Positions 44,437-53,081 of a stretch of 64,000 nt of DNA are shown here, piece after piece. The position numbers and the translations under genes are program-made. Positions within the stretch are counted from its first letter, which is position 1, and each line of letters starts with the position of its first letter. The notes under the pieces were generated by a model. The model ran no database searches, was not told where the DNA came from, and worked only from the letters and a program-made list of their open reading frames with translations. The DNA is from JBKBII01 sp046299415. Lineage in GTDB: Bacteria > Pseudomonadota > Gammaproteobacteria > Ectothiorhodospirales > Ectothiorhodospiraceae. Where the stretch lies: contig JBKBII010000001.1 of NCBI GenBank assembly GCA_046299415.1, positions 434,001 through 498,000 on the forward strand, in the 5' to 3' direction.

Positions 44437-46086
44437 ATGCCGACCGAGCGTCACAACAAAGCCAGCCAATCCACGCCTCCCCAGTCGAGGTGTCAGGGGC
44501 GTCGGCTGCCTCACGAGACACCGCCAGACGACGCGCGAATCGACAATCTCAACCGCGCAATCGCCGCTCTCAAAACCCGTCTTCCTGCCGAGCGGCTGAT
44601 CCTCGATACAACGAGTCGTCGCGCCTACGAATGCGACGGACTCACCGCCTATCGCGAAACGCCCGGTGTCGTCGTACTCCCCCGCTCCCTCGATGAAATA
44701 CGCGACGTCCTCGCGATTGCACGCGAAACTGCTACCCCCATCGTGCCCCGCGGCGCTGGAACGGGCCTCTCGGGTGGGGCGACGCCGCGCGCTGACGCCA
44801 TTCTCCTCTCGCTCGCACGATTCAATCGCATTCTGGACATCGACCCCGAGCAACAAATCGCGGTCGTCGAACCCGGTGTCCGAAACCTCGCAGTCAGTGA
44901 AGCGGCTGCCGCCTTCGGGCTGTACTACGCCCCCGATCCTTCATCACAAATCGCCTGCACCATTGGCGGCAACGTGGCTGAAAACGCTGGGGGTGTTCAC
45001 TGTCTCAAGTACGGACTGACCACTCACAACGTTCTCGGCCTTAGGATGCTGACGATCGACGGCGACGAAATCGAGCTCGGCGGTCCACGCTACGACGACG
45101 ACGGGTTGAACCTCCTAGGCGCGGTCATCGGCTCGGAAGGCCTACTAGGAATCGTCACCCAAGTCACGCTCCGTTTGCTACCGAAACCCGAGCGCGTTCA
45201 AGTCCTGCTGGCGGACTTCGACGACGTCGCCACCGCGACGCAGGCCGTCGCCGGTATTTTTTCGACGGGCATCGTTCCTGCCGGGCTGGAAATGATGGAC
45301 AACGCCGCGATTCGCGCCGCCGAAGACTTCGTCCATGCCGGATATCCGATCGACGCCGCAGCGTTGCTTCTTGTCGAGGTCGATGGCAGCAACGCCGCAG
45401 TTTCGGAAGATGTGATGCGACTGAGGACTCGTCTTCTTGAACTCGGCGCTCGCCACATTCGCACAGCAGCAGACGCCGCCGAGCGGAATATCTTGTGGGC
45501 GGGACGCAAGGCCGCCTTTCCGGCTGCGGGGCGCATTTCACCCGACTACTACTGCATGGACGGCACGATTCCACGTCGAGCGCTGGCTAACCTTTTCGAT
45601 CAAATGCAGCGTTTGTCCGAGTATTACGGGCTACGCGTCTGCAACGTTTTTCATGCCGGCGACGGCAACCTTCATCCGCTGATCCTGTTCGACGCCAGCC
45701 GGCCGCAAGAAACCGAACGAGCGGAAGCCTTCGGCCTCGATATTTTGAAAGCCTGTGTCGACGCAGGCGGCACAATCACAGGCGAACATGGCGTTGGGCT
45801 GGAAAAACTCGATGGCATGTGTCACCAGTTCTCCGCGCTGGAGCTGCAGACGTTCTTCGCACTGCGCCAAGCCTTTGACCCCAAGGCGCTACTCAACCCG
45901 GGCAAGGCGATCCCCACACTGACCCGATGCGCTGAAACCCGCCGGGATCATCGCGCCTCTTTAGTTCAAAAAACCTTCGAAGCCGCAGCGGCACGATGCA
46001 AAGACCAACCTGATACGGCGGGCCCACCGCAAGAGCACGCTCTCTCCGAACCAGATCGTTGGCGCACCGACCTGCCTCGATTCTGA
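44437..46086 (+). CDS. glcD: Glycolate oxidase subunit GlcD (FAD-linked oxidase)
   Basis: Catalytic FAD subunit that oxidises glycolate (or D-lactate-like hydroxyacids). The FAD domain shows VVLPRSLDEIRDVLAIA, PIVPRGAGTGLSGGATP and IACTIGGNVAENAGGVHCLKYG; the C-terminal oxidase part has NVFHAGDGNLHPLILFD and GTITGEHGVGLEK. It is 549 residues against 499 in E. coli, with a polar C-terminal tail of about 45 residues. The frame begins at a TTG at 44401; the ATG at 44437 is preferred. It is about 33 kb from glcE and glcF, so the enzyme complex is encoded from two loci. A D-lactate dehydrogenase role is possible, but GlcD is the closest reading. Confidence 0.9.
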   Translation: MPTERHNKASQSTPPQSRCQGRRLPHETPPDDARIDNLNRAIAALKTRLPAERLILDTTSRRAYECDGLTAYRETPGVVVLPRSLDEIRDVLAIARETATPIVPRGAGTGLSGGATPRADAILLSLARFNRILDIDPEQQIAVVEPGVRNLAVSEAAAAFGLYYAPDPSSQIACTIGGNVAENAGGVHCLKYGLTTHNVLGLRMLTIDGDEIELGGPRYDDDGLNLLGAVIGSEGLLGIVTQVTLRLLPKPERVQVLLADFDDVATATQAVAGIFSTGIVPAGLEMMDNAAIRAAEDFVHAGYPIDAAALLLVEVDGSNAAVSEDVMRLRTRLLELGARHIRTAADAAERNILWAGRKAAFPAAGRISPDYYCMDGTIPRRALANLFDQMQRLSEYYGLRVCNVFHAGDGNLHPLILFDASRPQETERAEAFGLDILKACVDAGGTITGEHGVGLEKLDGMCHQFSALELQTFFALRQAFDPKALLNPGKAIPTLTRCAETRRDHRASLVQKTFEAAAARCKDQPDTAGPPQEHALSEPDRWRTDLPRF

Positions 46087-46554
46087 ATCCGTTGCGAATG
46101 GCTCGACGCGGCCAATCACGGGCACTGGCACCGACCGGATTACCGATGAGACCGAAGAGCACCTGACTACGCACCGGAATTCATCATCCTGACCGCGACA
46201 ATTCTGCCCATCGGCACGCCGTCCGTCGTCCGGATCTCTATCGTCATCAAACGCCTGCAGCGCTCGCCGCTCGCCTTCGTCTGAGACTTCCCCCCGAATC
46301 GATAAGCCGCGGGCGGCGCGAGAAACGCCACACAAAAGGTCGGCCGCACTGTAGCAAGGTCGTCATCTGAACTTGCGACATTCAAGTTCGGCTGTTTTGT
46401 CGTCGACGTCGACGAAGGAAGATCGCGACACCCAACCGCGTCAAGCTTCAGGACTCGATGCACCCACCGGTATTAAAACCAGACTGCAGCACGCCAAACG
46501 TACATCCGAAATCGTTCATTCTGGATCGCTCAACAAATCGCGGAGAAGCCGTTA
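46087..46554. other. Gap between glcD and the LysM gene
   Basis: No convincing gene; minus-strand frames at 46167-46463 lack likeness to known proteins. No terminator seen. Confidence 0.4.
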
Positions 46555-47610
46555 ATGAAGACGAACCGCAAGACTGTCGTAACGCTACCGGAACGCCTCA
46601 TGCTTCAACCTGCGGATGGAATTAGCAACGAGCCATGCCGCCGCCCATTGTTGCGCAACCGCCTGGTCGCCTCACTCGCTCTTTTGATGGCCACCGGCGG
46701 CGTCATCGGAGCGAACGCACAAGGCAATCAAACAACCGCATCAAATGCCGCGCTTGCCGAAGCATCGACCTCAGAGTCATCAGCAACCCCGCAGGTGCGC
46801 GGTCAAAGCGAAACAGAACGCGCTCAGACGAATCTCGAAGCCGAAGCCCGCGCTGAAGAACTCGAAGCGCGCATCGACGATTTGGCTGCTGAACGCGACG
46901 CCGCGATCGCCGAGCGTGACACGGCTCGATCCGAAATGCGCAGCGAAACCGGCGAGCTCGAAGCCGCAATCGCAGCCGCCGAGCAATCCCGCGACGAAGC
47001 GCTCAGCGAACTCGAACGTGCCAGGGCCGACGCTGCTGCCCGCACAGCCGAACTCGAAGCCGCGCGATCGGCTGCCGAGCAATCTCGCGACGAAGCGCTC
47101 AGCGAACTCGAACGTGCCAGGGCCGACGCCACTGCCCGCACAGCCGAACTCGAAGCGCGCATCAACGACCTCGTCGCAGAACGCGACGCCCTCGACAACC
47201 GGCTGCTCGCAGCCGAACGCTCTGCAGCCGATGCCACAGCACAACTCGAAGTGGTCGCCGCCGAGCGTTCCGCACTCGCTGCAAGCGTTCCGATCTCGCT
47301 CGGCGGGGAACTGACGTCAGAGCAGGTCGCGAGCGATGCCGCACGTCTAGCTGACGAAGCGCGGAGCCTTCGCCGCGACGATCCACGCCAGCGCGAGTTG
47401 CTGGCAGAACTAAGAAACACACAAGTTCGCCTCGCTGATCTAACCGGAGCGGCAGGCGTCTATCGTGTACGCGCCGGAGATACACTCGCCATCGTCGCCG
47501 CTCGCACGCTAGGCAACTCCAACCGCTGGCCCGAGCTATTCGCTGCCAATCAGCACATCCTCCTTGATCCCGACCAACTTGAGTCGGATTGGACGCTGAT
47601 CACGCCGTAA
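46555..47610 (+). CDS. Exported coiled-coil protein with C-terminal LysM domain
   Basis: A 351-residue protein with a signal peptide after a long basic n-region (RLVASLALLMATGGVIGANA, about residues 35-54). Residues 85-245 are a long Ala/Glu/Arg heptad region predicted as coiled coil. A LysM peptidoglycan-binding domain (YRVRAGDTLAIVAARTLG, then NRWPELFAANQ) ends the protein. It is likely periplasmic and bound to the cell wall, perhaps a spacer or septal/tethering factor; no enzymatic domain is visible. A 32-residue unit is duplicated inside the coil. GGAG lies nine bases before the ATG. Confidence 0.85.
   Translation: MKTNRKTVVTLPERLMLQPADGISNEPCRRPLLRNRLVASLALLMATGGVIGANAQGNQTTASNAALAEASTSESSATPQVRGQSETERAQTNLEAEARAEELEARIDDLAAERDAAIAERDTARSEMRSETGELEAAIAAAEQSRDEALSELERARADAAARTAELEAARSAAEQSRDEALSELERARADATARTAELEARINDLVAERDALDNRLLAAERSAADATAQLEVVAAERSALAASVPISLGGELTSEQVASDAARLADEARSLRRDDPRQRELLAELRNTQVRLADLTGAAGVYRVRAGDTLAIVAARTLGNSNRWPELFAANQHILLDPDQLESDWTLITP
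46978..47155 (+). repeat. Tandem 96-bp duplication in the coiled-coil gene
   Basis: The unit starting at 46978 (GCCGAGCAATC...) recurs at 47074. The first 27 codons are identical except for three bases, two of them silent. The remaining five codons have diverged. The high DNA identity points to a recent duplication that keeps the heptad phase (32 residues). Confidence 0.9.
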
Positions 47611-48094
47611 GAGGCCACCAGAGTCGAATACGTCGATGGTGCTCAATGGCTGCTGGTCTCGCCCTTGTCCATCATCGACAAGGGTCGACACGGGTCCACG
47701 ATCCAGCAACCGACGGCCAATCAAAACGATTGATGCATGATGTAGAGCTCGCAAAGCCGCGAGTGCACTCCAAAACGCTCGCAGCACAGCGGCGCGTCGG
47801 CGAAACAGCTCGCTGCGCATCTCGCCGAATCATCGGCGAACAGCACCGAAGAAGGCGTCAACAGCGCGACCATCGACCGCGGCCGGCTGCACGAGTCGAG
47901 TAAGTTCCGTTTGCGGCCTTCATACAAGCCTCAGCGGACCTCAAGCCCCAGCGTACTTCACCAACGTCGGACGAAGCAAAATTCGTCGCCAGCCTTCGAG
48001 TCTGCTTATCGCTGTTCCGCAAAACATTTGCACCGGCAGCTTCACAACACGAGTTGGCTGCGTCGCGTGCGGCGTTACCACTAAAATTTACACG
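47611..48094. other. Gap between the LysM gene and a cyclase gene (convergent)
   Basis: CCCTTGTC-N7-GACAAGGG at 47662-47684 is a perfect 8-bp hairpin about 50 bp past the LysM stop. It has no T tract. It may end or protect one of the two converging transcripts. No gene seen. Confidence 0.4.
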
Positions 48095-49108
48095 TCACTC
48101 GCCTTGATCACCGGACGTTGCCGACGGCAAAGCCTTTCGCGAGTTTTTCTCCTCGTACATCCGGCGATCGGCGCGAGCTAAAAGCTCATCAATGCTCTCG
48201 CCGGCCCGCAACGTCGCGCCCCCCAGCGAGGCTCGAATGCCCTGTTCCTCAAACGCCTCGCGGATCCGACGCTCAATCTGCCGACAGCGCTCGCCGTCAG
48301 TTTCTGGGAAAAGCACCACAAACTCATCGCCGCCTGACCGTGCCAGCGCATCCTGCGTACGGGTAACCGACCGCAACGTCTGCGCTGCCTTTTGCAAGAG
48401 ACGGTCGCCCGCTGCGTGTCCCTCGCGATCATTGATCGGTTTGAGCTCGTCGAGATCAATCACGACCGCCGAATAGGCAGCACCGAGATGAGCGCTGCGT
48501 ACATGCTCGCCTTCAATGATGTTGCGAAAGCCGCGGCGATTGAGCAAACCCGTCAACGCGTCGGTCCGAGCCTGCTGTTCGGCCCGTTCTTGCGCACGCT
48601 CAATACGGTCGATTTGCACAGAAATTTGGATCAATGCACTCAAGGTATGCCCAGCGCGTTCGACGACCGCGTGCTGGGTTTCAGTCAAGGGGGCCTGTTC
48701 GGATGGATGTATCGCACACAAAGTGCCAAAGAGCTCACCATTGACCTGGCGAATCGGGTAGCCCAGATAGGCGCCAATTTCGAGACCGAGCTTGGTCGTT
48801 TGGGCCCGATAAATGGGGATGTCCTGTGCTCGAGGGGCCTCCGCAGGCGCATTACCCTTGACCATCTCGGAGCAGAAACTGCTACCCCACTTAAAAAACT
48901 GTCCGCGGTGAATTCCGTAATGACGGTCGGCACTCGCCAACACGATCCAATCATCGTCGATCGTCCGCGTCAGCAGCCAAGCATCCATCGGCACCACCCA
49001 CTGTAAAATCTCGAGTTGCGCTTGTACGGCCTGCACAACGCAATCGCGGCGCACGCCATCGCGGAGCACCGGTGTGTCGCCAGCATCAGGACCTAACCGA
49101 AACTCCAC
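48095..49108 (-). CDS. GAF-type diguanylate cyclase (GGDEF)
   Basis: Soluble cyclic di-GMP synthase of 337 residues. The N-terminal half (about 20-165) has GAF-domain character (FFKWGSSFCSEMVKG, AYLGYPIRQVNGELFGTLCAI), so it probably senses a small molecule or redox state. The GGDEF domain starts at ARTDALTGLLNRRGF (180); the active site is GGDEF at 259-263 and an RxxD inhibitory site (RTQD, 250-253) is at the right distance, so product inhibition is likely. Unlike the cyclase at 14 kb, it has no insertion. Start is GTG at 49108 with GGGAGGG just upstream. Confidence 0.92.
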   Translation of the reverse strand: MEFRLGPDAGDTPVLRDGVRRDCVVQAVQAQLEILQWVVPMDAWLLTRTIDDDWIVLASADRHYGIHRGQFFKWGSSFCSEMVKGNAPAEAPRAQDIPIYRAQTTKLGLEIGAYLGYPIRQVNGELFGTLCAIHPSEQAPLTETQHAVVERAGHTLSALIQISVQIDRIERAQERAEQQARTDALTGLLNRRGFRNIIEGEHVRSAHLGAAYSAVVIDLDELKPINDREGHAAGDRLLQKAAQTLRSVTRTQDALARSGGDEFVVLFPETDGERCRQIERRIREAFEEQGIRASLGGATLRAGESIDELLARADRRMYEEKNSRKALPSATSGDQGE

Positions 49109-49654
49109 AATCCCTCCCGGGTATCCGTTACCGCAGGGTCTTTAGCAGCAAAACGTTCAATCGACCTTCGAGTACACCACCACCGAGACCGTACGCTGAA
49201 CCACGGCGCAAAATCCTCGGCACCCATCCCGCACCCATGGCGACATCCCGCCGAGCGCGTCGATTTTTGGCCTTACATCCGGACAACCGGAATGACCATT
49301 TCCTGCACCAGAAAATCCGCACGCGTTAGCATACGACGTGACGACCGAATGCCAGAACGCCCATACAATCGCCGCAGGGCGGGCATCAACGATACGACTG
49401 GCCAACACCCACGGCTCGGGTCAGCTATATCGGTTCGCACAATCCCGAGCAGAGTGACGCCGCAACAACTTCTTCGAGACAGGCTGGGGGTCGGGCTGGC
49501 GTACACACCGGCGACACCTCGTAGAAACGCAGCGTTCGGGAATGTTCGCGCATTCAATCGACCCGCGAGCTGTGACTCGTGAGCAAACTCATTACGACCG
49601 CCGAAGCTGGCAACGTTTACTTGTTCGGACCCTATCGAACCCCAGGAGAGTGGC
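49109..49654. other. Divergent spacer upstream of gltA
   Basis: Should hold the promoters for gltA and the cyclase gene. I see no gene, repeat or promoter that I can support. Confidence 0.35.
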
Positions 49655-50959
49655 ATGCCCACAAAGACCGTCACGTTGACTGACAACAGCACAGGGCGAA
49701 CGATTGAGCTCCCATTGCTCGATGGCACGCACGGCCCGGCCTGTATCGATATCCGCAAGCTGTATAAAGAGCTCGGATACTTCACCTTTGATCCGGGATT
49801 CCTGGCCACCGCGTCATGCCAAAGTGCAATCACCTTCATCGATGGCGACGAAGGTACGCTTCTGTACCGCGGCTATCCAATAGAACAACTGGCCGAAAAT
49901 AGTACTTATCTCGAAGTCTGCCACCTTCTTCTGAACGGCGAACTGCCCGCAGCCGACGACCTGCACGAGTTCTCGCAGATCATCAAGGAGCACACGATGC
50001 TGCACGAAGCCGTTCGTCGATTCTTCGACGGCTTTCGCCACGATGCGCACCCTATGGCCATCATGGTCGGCGTCGTTGGGGCGTTGTCTGCGTTTTATCA
50101 CGACAATACCGACGTTCATAACGCCGACCATCGCCGCATCGCCGCCCATCGGTTGATTGCCAAAATGCCGACCATCGCCGCGTGGTCCTACAAATACGCG
50201 AACGGCCAGCCGTTCATGTATCCAAACAACAAGCTGTCGTACACCGCCAATTTTCTTTCGATGATGTTCGGCGTACCGGCAGAACCCTACGAACCGGACC
50301 CGATCTTTGTGCGTGCACTCGATCTGATCCTAATCCTGCACGCCGATCACGAACAAAATGCGTCGACATCGACCGTGCGTCTGTCGGGCTCATCAGAAGC
50401 CAACCCTTTCGCTGCGATCTCGGCCGGCATCGCCTCACTATGGGGCCCGTTACACGGCGGCGCTAACGAAAAAGTCATCCGTATGCTCGAGGAAATCGTT
50501 CACTCGGGCAAGAAAGTCGAAGACTTCGTCGCTCGCGCGAAAGACAAGAAAGACGCGTTCCGCCTTATGGGTTTCGGTCACCGCGTCTACAAAAACTACG
50601 ACCCGCGGGCCAAGATCATTCGCAAGGTCTGTCACGATCTGCTCAACGAGATCCCGCAGCCCAACGACAACCAACCGCTACTCGACGTCGCGATGGAGCT
50701 CGAACGCATTGCGCTCGAGGACGAATACTTCGTCTCCCGTAAGCTCTACCCAAATGTCGATTTTTACTCGGGCATCATTCTTCGCGCGATGGGCATCCCG
50801 CTGAATATGTTTACCGTCATCTTCGCCCTCGCCCGAACCGTGGGCTGGATCTCCCACTGGAACGAGATGATCTCTGACGCCGAAAGTCGTATCGGCCGGC
50901 CTCGCCAGCTGTACAGTGGCCACCAGGTCCGTGACTACATCCCCATTGAAAGACGTTGA
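49655..50959 (+). CDS. gltA: Citrate synthase
   Basis: Condenses acetyl-CoA and oxaloacetate, entry to the TCA cycle. The 434 residues match the hexameric type II enzyme of gammaproteobacteria. Active-site segments: LWGPLHGGANEKV, MGFGHRVYKNYDPRAKI and NVDFYSGIILRAMGIP. AGGAG lies six bases after which the ATG follows, a good ribosome-binding site. It stands alone, with no sdh genes divergent as in Pseudomonas. Glyoxylate made by GlcDEF could meet TCA metabolism here, but no malate synthase or isocitrate lyase gene is present in the window. Confidence 0.97.
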   Translation: MPTKTVTLTDNSTGRTIELPLLDGTHGPACIDIRKLYKELGYFTFDPGFLATASCQSAITFIDGDEGTLLYRGYPIEQLAENSTYLEVCHLLLNGELPAADDLHEFSQIIKEHTMLHEAVRRFFDGFRHDAHPMAIMVGVVGALSAFYHDNTDVHNADHRRIAAHRLIAKMPTIAAWSYKYANGQPFMYPNNKLSYTANFLSMMFGVPAEPYEPDPIFVRALDLILILHADHEQNASTSTVRLSGSSEANPFAAISAGIASLWGPLHGGANEKVIRMLEEIVHSGKKVEDFVARAKDKKDAFRLMGFGHRVYKNYDPRAKIIRKVCHDLLNEIPQPNDNQPLLDVAMELERIALEDEYFVSRKLYPNVDFYSGIILRAMGIPLNMFTVIFALARTVGWISHWNEMISDAESRIGRPRQLYSGHQVRDYIPIERR

Positions 50960-51513
50960 AACCTCTGGTCGAAAAACGCCTTTGAGACTCGATCAACGGC
51001 GCAACGATCGGCCAGCCTCGGGCGCACGCCCACACAACGAGCCTCGACCCCTCGCACACGGGCCAGACAGTTCGGTAACATCGACACTTGAAAAGTCACC
51101 CAGAAGCCCAATGCTATAAGCGAGTGTCCGAGATTTAGACTCTTGCGAAGCACGATGCTCGTCTGCTGGGCTTTTCAGTAGCGCTGGCGGCGCGACGATC
51201 GACCGCGACAGCAACGGCAGCGTACATTGCAAAAGAAAAAACTGACCACGTTTGACAACATCACGATCGCGCGTCACACCGATCTCTTTCGCGACCCCAT
51301 TCTCTAACCCTAGACCCTAGATCTGCGCTTCGACGAAAAGTCATCGACCACTCGGTACACTCGCCGAGTGTCGGCCCTCTTAGCCGACACTCACACCTCG
51401 ATCAGTTCTCGACTCACGCGATGCCACGACGGGAACGTTCGAACCACACCACTGTCCCCTGATTCGATAACACTCAACCGCAAAAATAGTCGTTACTTCA
51501 ACAGGAGCCTCCC
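50960..51513. other. Gap between gltA and the DUF2892 gene
   Basis: No gene. It holds the tandem CCCTAGA pair at 51308-51321 and the overlapping inverted repeats at 51350-51392 (separate entry). Confidence 0.45.
51350..51392 (+). promoter_or_regulatory. Overlapping inverted repeats upstream of the DUF2892 gene
   Basis: Three symmetric elements share one arm. ACTCGG (51350-51355) pairs with CCGAGT (51364-51369). ACACTCG (51357-51363) pairs with CGAGTGT (51365-51371). GAGTGTCGGC (51366-51375) pairs with GCCGACACTC (51383-51392). The stems are mutually exclusive in RNA. As DNA they form an array of ACACTCG boxes. No T tract follows. Position is 122-164 bp before the next ATG. Confidence 0.4.
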
Positions 51514-51717
51514 ATGACCCTCGACCGAGCTGTTCTCGCCTTCGCTGGCATCGTCATCCTTGTGAGCGCATTGCTCGCCTATACCGTGAGCACCGGATGG
51601 TTGCTGCTGACAGCCTTCGTCGGCCTCAACCTGTTACAAACAGCCTTCACCGGCTTTTGCCCGCTTGCGATCATCCTCAAGAAGCTAGGCGTCAAGCCCG
51701 GCCAAGCGTTCAACTGA
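51514..51717 (+). CDS. DUF2892 (YgaP-type) small membrane protein
   Basis: A 67-residue protein with two helices (AVLAFAGIVILVSALLAYTV and WLLLTAFVGLNLLQTAF) and the family end FTGFCPLAIILKKLGVKPG. DUF2892 proteins occur alone or fused to rhodanese domains; function unknown, and the Cys in TGFCPL is conserved. AGGAG lies six bases before the ATG. Probably a single-gene unit: a strong terminator follows about 195 bp downstream. Confidence 0.9.
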   Translation: MTLDRAVLAFAGIVILVSALLAYTVSTGWLLLTAFVGLNLLQTAFTGFCPLAIILKKLGVKPGQAFN

Positions 51718-51911
51718 GCGTCCCGTTCCGGCCGTATGGTGGTGGCTTCAAGCAACACCAATAGTCGGCCCTGAGAGCCGCCTATTCAGCCGACGAAAAA
51801 GCTAACCACGGAAAGAAGAAGCGCTCGCGACGCCATTCACACAAAGCCGCCGCGACCGCACTTTCCAGAGTTCGCCCGTCTTGTCGTCCTCTTCATGCTC
51901 TTTGCTTGACT

Positions 51912-51943
51912 GTCAGGCCCGCCTCTCGCGGGCCTGACTTTTT
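51912..51943 (+). terminator. Rho-independent terminator
   Basis: GTCAGGCCCGC-CTCTC-GCGGGCCTGAC (51912-51938) is a perfect 11-bp stem followed by five T residues. It ends plus-strand transcription from the DUF2892 gene. The stem also lies 58 bp past the aat stop, but the minus strand has no T run after it. Confidence 0.88.
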
Positions 51944-51995
51944 AGGCATGGGCCAGGCCCCCGCCTCGGCGCGCTCACGGTGCGAGCCTGAGCGC

Positions 51996-52979
51996 TCAGC
52001 CCACAGGAAGACCTTCCGCCTGATCCGAGTCAACACGACCGCGCTGACCGCGACTCGGAATGGTCTCGAGAGGATGCACAGACAATTCAGTCCACGCCGA
52101 AGCCGCAACGGGCTCGGCAGCCAGACGCCGCAGAATCTCCAGATAGCGTCGCCGTGATACCGCAGTAGCCCCCAGAGACCGCAGATGCTGCGTATCTTGC
52201 TGAATGTCGACCCACTCAAATCCCCAGGCCATCAGATTGGCGCATAACCAGGCGAGCGCGACCTTGGACGCGTCTCGGACCCGATGAAACATTGATTCGC
52301 CGCAAAATACTCGCCCAACAGCGACACCGTAAACACCACCGATCAGGTCATCACCCTGCCAAACTTCAATCGAATGGGCATGTCCATGTCGGTGCAAACG
52401 CGAATACGCCGCCTGCATCTCCGGAACGATCCAGGTGTGCGTCCAATCCTGCCGTGGCTCGCACCCGTGCTCGTGTTCATGTACGAGCCCGCCGCCGTTT
52501 GCCTCGACGGGACGATCATCCACCTCGCGCCGCTCCCTCTCATGCGCTCCGCTGAGGTCGCTTTCACTCGGTTCGCCAGCACTTTCGCGTGGCGCGGCGC
52601 ATGCTGCTACGACTCGATCAAACGCGTCATCACACGTTACCCGCCAGACAATCGGACCACCGATGTTCTCTTCCTGATCCCGTCCACACCCCGAAGGCGG
52701 CGAACTTGAACCGGTCTTGCGCAAACGCTTGCACAGCGAGCGAGACACGACAAAAGCTCGCGGATCGAGCACAGCACGAGGGTCCGGACTCCACCACAGA
52801 ATCGGTTGATCGGTGCCAAACCACGGAAAGATCCCCGATCGATACGCATCGATCAGCCGATCGACCGAAAGGTCACCGCCAACGGCCAGCAGACCGTCAG
52901 GTACACGCAGTGCGCTTTCCGGCTCAGGAAACGGATCACCGGAATTCAGCAAGACAGGAAAGCGCAACGAGCCCGTCAT
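51996..52979 (-). CDS. aat: Leucyl/phenylalanyl-tRNA-protein transferase
   Basis: N-end-rule enzyme that adds Leu or Phe to proteins starting with Arg or Lys, marking them for ClpAP. Core motifs: GLLAVGGDLSVDRLIDAYRSGIFPW in two parts (GLLAVGGDLS, YRSGIFPWF), ILWWSPDPRAVL, and FCGESMFHRVRDASKVAL. It is 327 residues against 234 in E. coli. Two insertions explain this: residues 89-110, and 131-181, a His/Glu/Arg-rich stretch set just before the conserved TWIVPEM. There is also a polar C-terminal tail. The COG3146 gene lies 102 bp upstream on the same strand. Confidence 0.95.
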   Translation of the reverse strand: MTGSLRFPVLLNSGDPFPEPESALRVPDGLLAVGGDLSVDRLIDAYRSGIFPWFGTDQPILWWSPDPRAVLDPRAFVVSRSLCKRLRKTGSSSPPSGCGRDQEENIGGPIVWRVTCDDAFDRVVAACAAPRESAGEPSESDLSGAHERERREVDDRPVEANGGGLVHEHEHGCEPRQDWTHTWIVPEMQAAYSRLHRHGHAHSIEVWQGDDLIGGVYGVAVGRVFCGESMFHRVRDASKVALAWLCANLMAWGFEWVDIQQDTQHLRSLGATAVSRRRYLEILRRLAAEPVAASAWTELSVHPLETIPSRGQRGRVDSDQAEGLPVG

Positions 52980-53081
52980 TCTCCACCGTCCATCACTCCG
53001 ATCCGAACCTTCTCGTCGAACCGAGATTGTCGCCGCTTTTCCTAGGCATGAAACGATTTGCCAAAAATCGACTTCATGTAT

